A DNA stretch of 64,000 nt from Streptomyces sp. NBRC 110611 (GTDB lineage Bacteria > Actinomycetota > Actinomycetes > Streptomycetales > Streptomycetaceae), in the NCBI RefSeq assembly GCF_001590865.1, contig NZ_BBUY01000008.1, positions 215,072-279,071 on the forward strand, written 5' to 3'. The notes beneath the pieces were generated by a model. That model ran no database searches, was not told the DNA's origin, and worked only from the letters and a program-made list of their open reading frames with translations. Positions 27,692 through 36,279 of this stretch are shown here, piece by piece. Position 1 is the first letter of the stretch. Each line of letters begins with the position of its first letter. The position numbers were made by a program, and so were the translations under genes.

Positions 27692-27787
27692 ATGACTATG
27701 GCGGTGAAGGCGGTACGGACGGCGACAGTCGTTCGAGAGCGGCTGGCGGTGCTGCTGGAGTCGATGCCTGAGGCGGTGATCCGCTGA
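27692..27787 (+). CDS. Small 31-residue ORF coupled to the next gene
   Basis: ATG 27692 to TGA 27785-27787 encodes VKAVRTATVVRERLAVLLES and a short tail. Its stop overlaps the ATG of the next gene (TGATG), a common coupling in actinomycetes. It may be a real small gene of the Scr1/DUF397 locus; no family is recognised. Confidence 0.45.
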   Translation: MTMAVKAVRTATVVRERLAVLLESMPEAVIR

Positions 27788-28038
27788 TGAGCGGCTATCA
27801 GGAGAAGCCCGTGGAGCTGCCCTGGCCGTACAGCCCGCAAGATCTCGACCCGGAGCCGGTAGAAGGCTGTGAGCGGTGTGCGGTGCTGGCCGAGGAGCGC
27901 CAACAGGAGCGCGACCAAGGTCAGTTCGGGCGGGCCGTCATCGCCGGCATGAAGATCGCCGAACATCGGCGGTGGGGCTCCCACAACGACGCCCCCGAGA
28001 CCGCCGAGACGCCCGAGATCCCCGAGTCCCCCGGCTAG
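27787..28038 (+). CDS. Hypothetical protein beside the Scr1 locus
   Basis: An 83-residue hydrophilic protein (PWPYSPQDLDPEPVEGCERCAVLAEERQQERDQGQFGRAV). CERC resembles short Cys pairs seen in small proteins found upstream of Scr1/DUF397 genes. Its 3' end overlaps the convergent TetR gene by 4 bases. Function unknown. Confidence 0.6.
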   Translation: MSGYQEKPVELPWPYSPQDLDPEPVEGCERCAVLAEERQQERDQGQFGRAVIAGMKIAEHRRWGSHNDAPETAETPEIPESPG

Positions 28039-28694
28039 CCGTCCAGCCAGTGCCGTTGCCCGATGGTGATCAGTCGCAGCTGCCGGCGTGCGGTCCGCAC
28101 CACCCGCTCGGCCGCGCCCGGCTCCCCGTCGCCCCCGCCCTCTCCGCCCTCCGCGTCCTCCACTGCGTCGAGCAGCGCCGTCGCCGTGGTCACCAGCCGG
28201 TCCACGTACAGCTCGGCCAGCATCCGCACCTCGTCGGGGCGCCAGCCCTCCGACTCCGGCTGTGCCGTGAGCGCCTCCGCCACCTCCTCCGCGAACCGGT
28301 CCAACTCTCCGGCGATGGCCTGCCGGACGGCACGTACGCCGCCGTGCCGCTCGCGCGCCATGAAGCGGATGTGCAGGGGGTGTTGCCGTACATGCCGCTC
28401 AACGACCGCGATGGCGCGGTCGATCCGCTCCTCGGCCAGCTCCTGCTCGGCGAGGATCGCCCGCACCATCGCATGCAGACTCCCCAGCGCCTCCTCGACG
28501 AGCGCGACGCCCAACTCGCCCATATCCCGGAAGTGCCGGTAGAACGCGGTCGGGGCGATGCCCACCACCCGCGTCACCTCCCGCAGCCCCAGGCTGCTCA
28601 GGCTCTGATCCGCCAGCAGGCCGAGTGCTGCGTCGAGCAGCGCCTGACGGGTCTTCTGCTTCTGGGCCTGCCGGACCCCGAGGGTGTGACTCAT
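28035..28694 (-). CDS. TetR-family regulator (FadR/FabR-like)
   Basis: A 219-residue protein. The start ATG at 28694 gives MSHTLGVRQAQKQKTRQALL, followed by the HTH LGLREVTRVVGIAPTAFYRHFRDMGELG. A Glu/Gly-rich stretch lies near the C-terminus. FabR-like actinobacterial relatives regulate fatty-acid genes. Two direct repeats upstream (28701-28721, 28760-28780) are candidate operators. Confidence 0.85.
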   Translation of the reverse strand: MSHTLGVRQAQKQKTRQALLDAALGLLADQSLSSLGLREVTRVVGIAPTAFYRHFRDMGELGVALVEEALGSLHAMVRAILAEQELAEERIDRAIAVVERHVRQHPLHIRFMARERHGGVRAVRQAIAGELDRFAEEVAEALTAQPESEGWRPDEVRMLAELYVDRLVTTATALLDAVEDAEGGEGGGDGEPGAAERVVRTARRQLRLITIGQRHWLDG

Positions 28695-28700
28695 ATCATC

Positions 28701-28780
28701 CAGTAAACAACCGTTCTCTGAATGCTTCCAGCCGTGGCTCGCCCTATGCCGGCATCACTGAGTGAACAACTGTCCTCTCA
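28701..28780. promoter_or_regulatory. Paired direct repeats upstream of tetR, candidate operators
   Basis: Two 21-base copies, CAGTAAACAACCGTTCTCTG+A at 28701 and GAGTGAACAACTGTCCTCTC+A at 28760, differ at six positions. They sit in the divergent gap between the TetR gene and small membrane genes. Spacing and position fit regulator binding sites. Confidence 0.5.
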
Positions 28781-28875
28781 GTCTCTCGAGCGCTCCCTCT
28801 GCACCTCTACGTCTCTGCACAGCGGCTCTCGACGTTGTGAGCCTACTTCCGGCCCCCGAACGGGAAAGGCAGATC

Positions 28876-29049
28876 ATGCTCTTCCTCGTCGCAGCCCTCG
28901 CCCTCATGGGGATCGCGCTGGGCGCCGCGGCACACCTTCCCCTCTCCGTCACCCTTGTCGCGGCGGCCGCCATCTCCGGCTGGCTGCTCGTCTTCTCCCT
29001 CCGCGAACTCCGCGCACGCCACCACCAGGCCGAGGTGACCTCCCGATGA
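28876..29049 (+). CDS. Small two-helix membrane protein
   Basis: A 57-residue protein with two hydrophobic helices (LFLVAALALMGIALGAAAHL and VTLVAAAAISGWLLVFSL) and a basic tail. ATG 28876 follows AAAGG. The stop overlaps the next start (ATGA), so the two genes are co-translated. Function unknown; divergent from TetR and probably its target. Confidence 0.6.
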   Translation: MLFLVAALALMGIALGAAAHLPLSVTLVAAAAISGWLLVFSLRELRARHHQAEVTSR

Positions 29050-29303
29050 CCGCGCTCGGCAAAGCCCGGCCGCACGCCGACGGTATGGCCGTGGCCTCCT
29101 TCGTCCTCGGCCTGGTCGGCACCCTGGTCCTCAACCTCGTCCTCGGCCCCTGCGCCCTGATCCTCGGCGGCCTGGCCCTGGCCCGGGGGACCACCCGCCG
29201 CGGCCGCGCGCTGCTCGGCCTCGCCCTGGGCGTCGCCGACCTGCTCCTGCTCGTCTTCCTGGTCACCGCGGACGGCACCGTCAGCTGGCACATCCCGGGC
29301 TGA
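29046..29303 (+). CDS. DUF4190-like small membrane protein
   Basis: An 85-residue protein with two long hydrophobic segments (MAVASFVLGLVGTLVLNLVL and GLALGVADLLLLVFLVTADG) and GGLALARGTTRRGRALLGLALG between them, the DUF4190 pattern. Function unknown. Confidence 0.7.
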   Translation: MTALGKARPHADGMAVASFVLGLVGTLVLNLVLGPCALILGGLALARGTTRRGRALLGLALGVADLLLLVFLVTADGTVSWHIPG

Positions 29304-29382
29304 CTCCGGGGGCACCCACGCGGCGTGCCCACATAGTGATCACCCCCTGGACAACGATGCGAATCCTTCTCATCATTCGATC

Positions 29383-30597
29383 ATGACCCGTGCAGCGCTC
29401 CCACCGACCGCGGCCCGTACCAGATCTATCGGACCGTCAGCAGTCCGCGAGATACTGGCACTTACCGCACGCCCCGAGGTGGTCTCGTTCGCCGGCGGAC
29501 TGCCCGCTCCCGAGCTGTTCGACGCGTCCGGGATAGCAGCCGCGTACGAGCGCGTGTTAGCCGAAGCGCACGGGCGCGCACTCCAGTACACGACCACCGA
29601 GGGAGACCCCGAGTTACGCGAGGCGGTGGCGGCCCGGCTCGGCGCGCGCGGCCTGCCGACCGGCCCCGACGACCTGCTCGTGACCACTGGCTCCCAGCAG
29701 GCGCTCACCCTCGTCGTCTCGACGCTGCTGGACCCCGGCGACACCGTACTGGTAGAGGATCCCGGCTACTTGGCCGCTCTCCAGTGCTTCGCCTTCGCGG
29801 GCGCCCGCGTGGTGCCCGTGCCGACCGATGACGGCGGACTGTCCCCCGCCGCCCTCGAAGAGATCGTGGTACGGGAACGTCCCAAACTGCTCTACCTCGT
29901 ACCGACGTTCCAGAACCCGACCGGCCGGACCCTTTCGGTCGAGCGCCGCCGGGCCGTGGCCGAGATCGCCGAGCGGCACGGCTTCTGGATCGCCGAGGAC
30001 GACCCGTACGGCGATCTGCGCTATGAGGGCACACACGAGCCGTGGATCTCCGCACTGCCGGCCGCGGCCGACCGCACCGTCCTGCTCGGCTCCTTTTCCA
30101 AGATCATGGCCCCTGGTCTGCGCCTCGGGTTCCTCCGGGCGCCCGTCGAGCTGCTGCGCACCTGCGTGATCGCCAAGCAGTCGGCCGACCTGCACACCTC
30201 CACCATCGACCAGGCCGCGGCGGCCCGGTACTTCCGTGACGCGGACCTCGACGCCCATCTGGCGCGCCTGCGGGCCGCCTACCGGGAGCGCCGGGACGCT
30301 CTGCTGGACGGCCTGCCGGACGCCTTACCGGCCGGCAGCAGCTGGAATCGTCCGGACGGCGGGATGTTCGTCTGGGCCCGGCTGCCGGAAGGTCACGACG
30401 CCACCGAGCTGCTCCGGGCCGCGGTCGAGCACGACGTCGCCTATGTCCCGGGCGCTCCTTTCTACGCGGGGGTGCCGGACCCGAGCACGCTCAGGCTGTC
30501 GTTCATCACGCACGCGCCCGACGAGATCGGCGAGGGACTGCACCGGCTCGCGAGAGCGTGTACCGAGGCGCCCACCGCTCCAGTTACGGGAAGGTGA
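29383..30597 (+). CDS. PLP aminotransferase, 2-aminoadipate / LysN-type class I
   Basis: A 404-residue fold-type I enzyme without a MocR DNA-binding domain. Features: VSFAGGLPAPELFD, LQYTTTEGDPELREAVAARL, TTGSQQALTLV, PTFQNPTGRTLS, AEDDPYGDLRYEG and PLP lysine in GSFSKIMAPGLRLGFL. The family transaminates 2-aminoadipate, branched-chain or aromatic amino acids. It contains three in-frame TTA codons (29557, 29614, 30325), unusual even for secondary metabolism, making it strongly bldA-dependent. It may supply or recycle an amino donor for the cluster; it is separated from it by 0.9 kb. Confidence 0.88.
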   Translation: MTRAALPPTAARTRSIGPSAVREILALTARPEVVSFAGGLPAPELFDASGIAAAYERVLAEAHGRALQYTTTEGDPELREAVAARLGARGLPTGPDDLLVTTGSQQALTLVVSTLLDPGDTVLVEDPGYLAALQCFAFAGARVVPVPTDDGGLSPAALEEIVVRERPKLLYLVPTFQNPTGRTLSVERRRAVAEIAERHGFWIAEDDPYGDLRYEGTHEPWISALPAAADRTVLLGSFSKIMAPGLRLGFLRAPVELLRTCVIAKQSADLHTSTIDQAAAARYFRDADLDAHLARLRAAYRERRDALLDGLPDALPAGSSWNRPDGGMFVWARLPEGHDATELLRAAVEHDVAYVPGAPFYAGVPDPSTLRLSFITHAPDEIGEGLHRLARACTEAPTAPVTGR

Positions 30598-31475
30598 AAT
30601 CCCCGTCAAGGAAATGGCGTTGGGCGTCAGGAAAGCGATATGGGGCGTCGGCGGACGGAGTCAGGCGCCGAAAGAAACGGGGGTTGGACGTGAGGGCAGC
30701 ACATCCAGGAAGACGGGAACCGGCAGGGGCTGCGAGGGTGTTGAGAGAACTGCCGCGGGGACGCCGCGCGGGGGATCGGCCCCGACGACGGCTTGCGGTT
30801 GACACCCCAAACGTCGGACGGCAGACGGGAATTCACGTCTGATCGGGTAACGGTCGTTGGATAAGCCTGCGTTGCTGCTCATCATGTTCCCCCAAATGAA
30901 CGATGCGCTGACCACCCGGGCACACGCCCGGCCAGTCGGGTCCACCGCCCGGAAGTCAAACGGAATGGAAAAGTCAAGATCAAGAGTCTTCTCGTGTGAT
31001 CCGTGTCTCGATGCGGCAAGGAACCCTGATGTCCACCTGCCGCACGCCCTTGACCTCGCACTCTTCGCGATGGGCACTTGTCGATCTTTCCCTCAGGGGC
31101 TAGTGTCACCTCCCAGTTGCTGCGAGGGCCGAGGGGCACGGCCCGTGCGACTGTTCGCCTGACATCGACAGGTCGACGCAAACCTCACGAACAACGGTGT
31201 CGTGGTTTGCGTGTATCGGCTCCCCGACGGAGCCGGCAGTGGTCTTCACACCCCCGCCAAGGGCCGGCTGGGCTCGTCATCCGGGGGGCGTTTTATCGCC
31301 GAGTGCGGCAATTCGCCCCTCCTCACCCGTGGTCGCGTCGTCTTCCTTGCGTGGGCCTTCCCCAGGACGGATCGGCGATGTCGGCGCTCCGCCGGACACT
31401 TCCTTCCGCAGCAAATTTACGACTTCATCTTCAACCGCCTTCCTTGTCACGCAAGATGGCGCACGGAGGAACCTG
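30598..31475. other. 878-bp intergenic region upstream of the hydroxylase operon
   Basis: No convincing gene. Several ORFs exist but none shows coherent codon use or a recognisable motif, and base composition is less GC-rich than the neighbours, especially 30850-31200. It probably holds the promoter and leader for the 31.5-34.8 kb operon. No tRNA or riboswitch was recognised. Confidence 0.5.
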
Positions 31476-32105
31476 ATGTATTACACGGTCACCAACAGCA
31501 TCGACAAGATCTCCAAGCCGCTGCTGGACAGCTTTGGCCGACTGAGCGCGGACCCGTACCTCAAGGGCGACTTCGTTTTCCGCTACCGGTCCTTCGGTGA
31601 AGGACGCGTCAAGGGTGAAGAGGTCCTATGGGTCGAGGAAGGTGACTTCTTCCAGAGCTCGGACATCAATGGCTACGCCGGGGGTATGCAGCGCAGGTTC
31701 GCACCGCTGGGGCGTGAGGCCCGGGAGTTCGTCGCGCAGCTGATGGCCGATCCGGCCACGCGCACGATGTTCGGCGGCGAGGAGCTGACCATCGGTGTCC
31801 ACCAGATGCGAGTCATCGCCGACGACGCGCACACCGGATATCCGGCGCCCGAGGGTTTCCACCACGACGGCTTCGACTATGTGGCGGTCACCGCGATCGC
31901 CCAGCACAACGTCAACGGCGGAACCTCCATGATCGCCGATGCCACGAGCGAGGAGATCATCGTCTTCGACCGTGCCATGAACGCCGGCGAGACCCTGATC
32001 CTGGACGACAAGGCGGTCAAGCACTACGTCTCCCCGTTCACTCCGAAGCTGCCGGGTCAGGCACGCCGCGATGTGATCGTGGTGACCGTCAAGGTCAATG
32101 ACTGA
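31476..32105 (+). CDS. Fe(II)/2-oxoglutarate dioxygenase of the amino-acid hydroxylase family PF10014
   Basis: A 209-residue protein; ATG 31476 is five bases after GGAGGA, so longer in-frame starts upstream are rejected. The 2OG-Fe core is PEGFHHDGFDYVAVTAIAQ with His129-x-Asp131, and distal His183 in KAVKHYVSPFTP. VHQMRVIAD before and NVNGGTSMIAD after match the family of Bacillus L-isoleucine 4-hydroxylase (IDO) and related free amino-acid oxygenases. It probably hydroxylates a free branched-chain-type amino acid. Overlaps azlC by 8 bases, linking hydroxylation with amino acid export. Confidence 0.85.
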   Translation: MYYTVTNSIDKISKPLLDSFGRLSADPYLKGDFVFRYRSFGEGRVKGEEVLWVEEGDFFQSSDINGYAGGMQRRFAPLGREAREFVAQLMADPATRTMFGGEELTIGVHQMRVIADDAHTGYPAPEGFHHDGFDYVAVTAIAQHNVNGGTSMIADATSEEIIVFDRAMNAGETLILDDKAVKHYVSPFTPKLPGQARRDVIVVTVKVND

Positions 32106-32841
32106 GGTCGCCGCCCGGCCCGCCCAGCCGGCCGAGAGCGCATCGGCACCGCGCGGCGACTTCGGGCAGGCGCTGCGTGACACCGTCCCGGTGGCGATGG
32201 GCTACACCCCGCTCGGCGCCGCGTTCGGAATTCTCCTCGTCAACAGCGGGCTCGACTGGTACTGGGCGCCCTTGTCGGCGGCGCTGATCTTCGCCGGGTC
32301 GATGGAGTTCCTCGCCGTGGGAATGATCACGGCGGGGACTCCGCTGGTGCAGATCGCGGTGATGACGCTGGCGGTGAATTTCCGGCACGTCTTCTACGCC
32401 CTCTCCTTTCCCATGCAGTTGCTGAAGGGCTGGCGCCGCCGCGTCTACGGTGCTTTCGCGCTCACCGACGAGACATATTCGCTGCTGGCCACGATCCCCC
32501 GGGAGGAGATGACCGCGAACCGCCTGATGTTCATCCAACTCCTCAGTCATCTCTACTGGGTGGGTGGCAGTCTTATCGGCGCGCTGCTCTCCTTCGGGCT
32601 GCCGGCGTCCATCGACGGGCTGTCATTCGTCCTGACGGCGCTGTTCGTGGTGCTGGCGCAGGACTGCTTCTACAAGCGCAAGGATTCCGCTCCCACCATG
32701 ATGGGACTGGCAGCGGGGTTTGTCGCTCTCACCGTCGGCGAGAAGAGCTTCCTGGCAGTGGCACTCACCGTCTATGTCGCGATGCTGCTCGGCTGGTATC
32801 TGCTCCAACGGAAGAGGGTTCCGAAGGAGTTGAGCGCATGA
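32098..32841 (+). CDS. azlC: AzlC-family branched-chain amino acid exporter, large subunit
   Basis: A 247-residue membrane protein. GQALRDTVPVAMGYTPLGAAFGILLVNSGL and FAGSMEFLAVGMITAGTPL, NFRHVFYALSFP, FALTDETYSLLA are AzlC/BrnF signatures. With AzlD it forms an exporter of branched-chain amino acids and analogues. It overlaps the dioxygenase gene upstream (ATGACTGA) and azlD downstream (ATGA), showing tight translational coupling. Confidence 0.92.
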   Translation: MTEVAARPAQPAESASAPRGDFGQALRDTVPVAMGYTPLGAAFGILLVNSGLDWYWAPLSAALIFAGSMEFLAVGMITAGTPLVQIAVMTLAVNFRHVFYALSFPMQLLKGWRRRVYGAFALTDETYSLLATIPREEMTANRLMFIQLLSHLYWVGGSLIGALLSFGLPASIDGLSFVLTALFVVLAQDCFYKRKDSAPTMMGLAAGFVALTVGEKSFLAVALTVYVAMLLGWYLLQRKRVPKELSA

Positions 32842-33164
32842 CGGGCAGCCTCTACATTCTGTGCGCCATTCTGGTGATCACGGGTGTGACATTCGCGCTG
32901 CGCGGCCTGCTGTTCGTCGCTCTGCGGCGGGTTGCCGACAGCGACATCATGCGCTACTTCGGTGTGGCCATGCCCGGCGGCGTCATGCTCATCCTCGTCT
33001 TCTACACCGTAAGCTCCACGGACTTCTCCCACTCCCCTTACGGGCTGCCGAGTATCGCGGGTATCGCCGCGACCTCGGCGGTCTATCACTGGCGGAGGAA
33101 TCCCCTGCTGGCCATCGTCGTCGGCACCGGCATCTTCCTCGTCCTCAACCGGACTCTCGGCTGA
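32838..33164 (+). CDS. azlD: AzlD-family branched-chain amino acid exporter, small subunit
   Basis: A 108-residue protein with three or four hydrophobic segments, including GVTFALRGLLFVALRRVADSDIMRYFGVAMPGGVMLILVFY and IAGIAATSAVYHWRRNPLLAIVVGTG, the AzlD/BrnE pattern. Partner of the preceding AzlC. Its likely cargo here is a hydroxylated or otherwise modified branched-chain amino acid. Confidence 0.9.
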   Translation: MTGSLYILCAILVITGVTFALRGLLFVALRRVADSDIMRYFGVAMPGGVMLILVFYTVSSTDFSHSPYGLPSIAGIAATSAVYHWRRNPLLAIVVGTGIFLVLNRTLG

Positions 33165-33198
33165 GCTCCGCAAGTCCGCCCACACCCGATGGAATTCA

Positions 33199-34764
33199 AT
33201 GGCGCGCAACAACATCTTCCGCACCAAATCAGTCGAGCAGTCGATTGCCGATACTGACGAGCCGCGGACCAAGCTACGCAAAGTCCTCACCGCCTGGGAC
33301 CTGACGGTCTTCGGGGTCGCCGTCGTCATCGGGACCGGCGTGTTCACGCTCGCCGCCAGTACCGCCGGCAACATGGCCGGCCCCGCGGTGTCGGTGTCCT
33401 ATCTGCTCGCCGCCGCGGCCTGCGGGCTGGCGGCCCTGTGCTACGCGGAGTTCGCTTCGACCGTTCCGGTCGCGGGCAGCGCTTACACGTTCTCCTATGT
33501 CGCCTTCGGGGAATCCATCGCCTGGATCCTGGGCTGGGACCTCATCCTGGAGTTCGCGCTGGCGGCCGCGGTGGTCTCCAAGGGCTGGTCGACGTATCTG
33601 GCGCAGTCCGTCGAACTCGTCACCGGATCGCACCTGTCCACGACCGTCAGCATCGGCGGCGTGGCAGTCGACTGGCCGGCGGTCCTGCTCGTCGCCGTGC
33701 TGACCACCATGCTGGCGCTCGGCACGAAGCTCTCCTCCCGGGTCAACCAGGTCATCACCGCCATCAAGATCGCGGTGGTGCTGCTGGTCATCGTGGTCGG
33801 CATCTCCTACATCGACCCGGCCAACTACTCCCCCTTCATCCCGCCGGCCGCCGCCCCCGACGCCGGTAACAGCGGGCACAACCAGTCGCTCTTCTCCCTG
33901 CTGTTCGGCGGCGGCGAGACGAGCACCTACGGGATCTTCGGTGTCCTGGCCGCCGGTTCCCTGCTGTGCTTCGCGTTCATCGGCTTCGACATGGTCGCCA
34001 CCGCCGCCGAGGAGACCCGCAACCCCAAGCGGGACATGCCCCGGGGAATCCTGGGCGCGCTCGCGATCGTCACCGTGCTGTACATCGCGGTGTCCCTCGT
34101 GGTCACGGGCATGCGTCCGTACACGGCGCTGAAGTCCAAGCCCGACGGCACCAAGGCCACCATGGCCACCGCGTTCGCCGACCTCGGCGTCGACTGGGCG
34201 GCCACGGTCATCTCGATCGGCGCGCTCGTCGGCCTGACGACGGTCAGCATCGTGACGCTTCTGGGCCAGACCCGGGTGCTCTTCGCGATGTCGCGCGACG
34301 GGCTGCTCCCGCGGCAGCTCGCGGTGACCGGCTCCAGGGGCACGCCCGTACGGGCCACCGTCCTGGTGGGCGTCGTGGTGGCCGCGGTCGCCGGCCTCTT
34401 CCCCGCCGACAAGCTGGAGGAGATGGTGAACATCGGCACCCTGTCGGCGTTCGTCCTGGTGTCCATCGGGGTCATCGTGCTGCGCCGGACCCGGCCGAAC
34501 CTGCCCCGCGGCTTCCGTACCCCGCTGGTGCCGCTGATCCCCATCCTCGCCTCGCTGGCCTGCCTGTGGCTGATGTTCAACCTGAGCGTGCTGACCTGGC
34601 TGCGCTTCCTGGCCTGGATGGTCATCGGTGTGGTGATCTATTTCGCCTACGGCATGCGCCACTCGGTCCTCGGCAAGCGGCAGCGCGCGGCCGAGGCCGC
34701 CGAAGTCCCGGCCGACGGCACCACGGCCCCGGCCGAGGCCACGGACACGCCGGTGCGCGGCTGA
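33199..34764 (+). CDS. APC-superfamily amino acid permease
   Basis: A 521-residue transporter with about 12-13 membrane segments. LTAWDLTVFGVAVVIGTGVFTLAASTAGNMAGPAVSVSYLLA is the first-helix signature of the cationic/basic amino acid permease branch; FIGFDMVATAAEETRNPKRDMPRGILGAL is another. It exchanges or imports amino acids. It follows azlCD in the same operon and may import precursor. Confidence 0.9.
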   Translation: MARNNIFRTKSVEQSIADTDEPRTKLRKVLTAWDLTVFGVAVVIGTGVFTLAASTAGNMAGPAVSVSYLLAAAACGLAALCYAEFASTVPVAGSAYTFSYVAFGESIAWILGWDLILEFALAAAVVSKGWSTYLAQSVELVTGSHLSTTVSIGGVAVDWPAVLLVAVLTTMLALGTKLSSRVNQVITAIKIAVVLLVIVVGISYIDPANYSPFIPPAAAPDAGNSGHNQSLFSLLFGGGETSTYGIFGVLAAGSLLCFAFIGFDMVATAAEETRNPKRDMPRGILGALAIVTVLYIAVSLVVTGMRPYTALKSKPDGTKATMATAFADLGVDWAATVISIGALVGLTTVSIVTLLGQTRVLFAMSRDGLLPRQLAVTGSRGTPVRATVLVGVVVAAVAGLFPADKLEEMVNIGTLSAFVLVSIGVIVLRRTRPNLPRGFRTPLVPLIPILASLACLWLMFNLSVLTWLRFLAWMVIGVVIYFAYGMRHSVLGKRQRAAEAAEVPADGTTAPAEATDTPVRG

Positions 34765-34772
34765 CCCGGATG

Positions 34773-34817
34773 CGCCGGTGGGAGGTCCGGTCCCCGGGGC
34801 CGGACCTCCCACCGGCG
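34773..34817 (+). terminator. Intrinsic terminator after the APC permease
   Basis: Perfect 18-base arms 34773-34790 and 34800-34817 with a 9-base loop begin nine bases after the permease stop. This ends the 31.5-34.8 kb operon and separates it from the aminotransferase. Confidence 0.8.
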
Positions 34818-34883
34818 GCGCTGCCCCCTCCCCCCCCCCGTTCTGCCGCCTTCTCTCCTCAACCGCCCGACAGGAGCTACGTC

Positions 34884-35963
34884 TTGATCGCCACCTACAC
34901 CATCCAGCAGTGGCTGTTCGCCGAGGCCCGCGGCCGCTACGACATCGACCTCGCCGAGAGCGGTGTGCAGTTCCAGCGCCTGCGCGACCTCGCGCTCGAC
35001 CCCGAATGGGAGCTGGACTACAGCATCGACCAGGGTCAGCCGGAGCTCCGGGAGGCCGTGGCCCGCCTGTACCAGCGGCCGTGGTCCGACGACGACATCG
35101 TGATCACTCATGGCGCGCAGGAAGCCCTCTACCTGCTCTACCGCAGCCTGCTGTCCGCCGGTGACCACGTGGTGACCACCAGCCCCGGGTGGCAGCAGTC
35201 GTGGGAGGTACCCGCGCACATCGGGTGCGAGGTGTCGGTCCTCCCGCTGACGCCGGGCGAGCCTTTCGACGCCGAGGCCCTGGCCCGGCTGATCACTCCG
35301 CGGACGAAGCTGCTGGTGCTGAACAGCCCCGGCAACCCCTCCGGGTACCGCTTCACCGAACAGGACTGGAAGGTCCTCCTCGATGTCGCCCGCGCGCACG
35401 ACCTGACCGTGGTCAACGACGAGGAGTACCTCCTGGACTTCGCCGAGTCCATCGTCCACCGCTACCCCAAGGCGCTGTCGGTTTCGGGGCTTTCGAAGGT
35501 GTACGGGCTTCCGGCGCTGCGTATCGGATGGGCCGTCGGAACGCCGGATGTCATCGCCGCGATGGTCAACTACAAGCGGTACACCACGGTTTCGAACTCG
35601 TGGGTCTGGGAACGCGTCGCGGCGGATGTGCTGAACGACCGGGACCGGCATGTGCGGCGGTACCGCGAGTTCGTCGACGGCGGCATCGGCCGGCTGACCC
35701 GGTTCGCGGAGGAACACGCCTCGCATGTACGGCTGGTGCACCCGGCCGGTACGCCCTTCGCCTGGTTCAACCTCCGCACGTCGGCCGCCTCTCAGGAGGT
35801 CGCGGAGCGGCTGCTCGACGAGGAGCGGGTCCTGGTCATGCCCGCCGAGGTCTTCGGCTCCGAGGCGGGCCTGAGGATCAGCTATGCCCGGCCGGCCGAC
35901 GTCCTCGACGAAGGACTCAACCGCCTGGGCAGGCTGCTCACCGGCCTGCCGGCCGCGCATTGA
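34884..35963 (+). CDS. PLP-dependent aminotransferase-fold enzyme (capreomycidine-synthase-like branch)
   Basis: A 359-residue fold-type I protein if started at TTG 34884, seven bases after AGGAG; no ATG is available near the conserved N-terminus ATYTIQQWLFAEARGRYDID. Motifs: GVQFQRLRDLAL, LDYSIDQGQPELREAVARLY, ITHGAQEALYLLYRSLL, LNSPGNPSGYRF, VVNDEEYLLDF, and PLP lysine in SGLSKVYGLPALRIGW. The pattern resembles VioD/capreomycidine-synthase-type or MppP-like PLP enzymes, so it may transaminate, eliminate or cyclise rather than act as a plain aminotransferase. It immediately precedes the first halogenase set. Confidence 0.82.
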   Translation: MIATYTIQQWLFAEARGRYDIDLAESGVQFQRLRDLALDPEWELDYSIDQGQPELREAVARLYQRPWSDDDIVITHGAQEALYLLYRSLLSAGDHVVTTSPGWQQSWEVPAHIGCEVSVLPLTPGEPFDAEALARLITPRTKLLVLNSPGNPSGYRFTEQDWKVLLDVARAHDLTVVNDEEYLLDFAESIVHRYPKALSVSGLSKVYGLPALRIGWAVGTPDVIAAMVNYKRYTTVSNSWVWERVAADVLNDRDRHVRRYREFVDGGIGRLTRFAEEHASHVRLVHPAGTPFAWFNLRTSAASQEVAERLLDEERVLVMPAEVFGSEAGLRISYARPADVLDEGLNRLGRLLTGLPAAH

Positions 35964-36279
35964 CAGTGAGGTGCAGGGCGGTGCGGGGCGGTGCGCGGGG
36001 CCGGCCGGCCGGCGCACCGCTGCCGTGCGGCTTTCGTGCGTCACACCGAAGTCACCGCTTTTTTGCGGCGCTTTTACGCGCGTCCCAGCTCACGCCAACT
36101 AGCCGTCATGAATTTGTCGTTCGGTCGCCAAAGCTATTGACGGAGATCATCTTCGCCTGGTGAACTGACGTCGCGGAAACGGGAAAAACACTTCTCGCCG
36201 CCAGTCGCAGTATCGCGGTTACCGCCATCAATGAATTCCCTGCAGCCCGTCGGCGGCCGCAGATTATGAGAGATGAGCA
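35964..36279. promoter_or_regulatory. 316-bp leader/promoter region of the halogenase operon
   Basis: No gene. Base composition is lower in GC than its surroundings from about 36050 to 36270. A TTGACG hexamer at 36136-36141 could be a -35 element, but no good -10 is visible at the normal spacing. Probable promoter of the long co-directional operon 36280-48195. Confidence 0.4.

Noticed and set aside
31197..31475. 93-residue N-terminal extension of the PF10014 dioxygenase
   Set aside because: No similarity in the extension; ATG 31476 has GGAGGA at the right distance and the family begins there.
30598..31475. Hidden gene in the 878-bp gap
   Set aside because: Several frames are open but lack conserved motifs, ribosome sites and coherent third-position GC bias.
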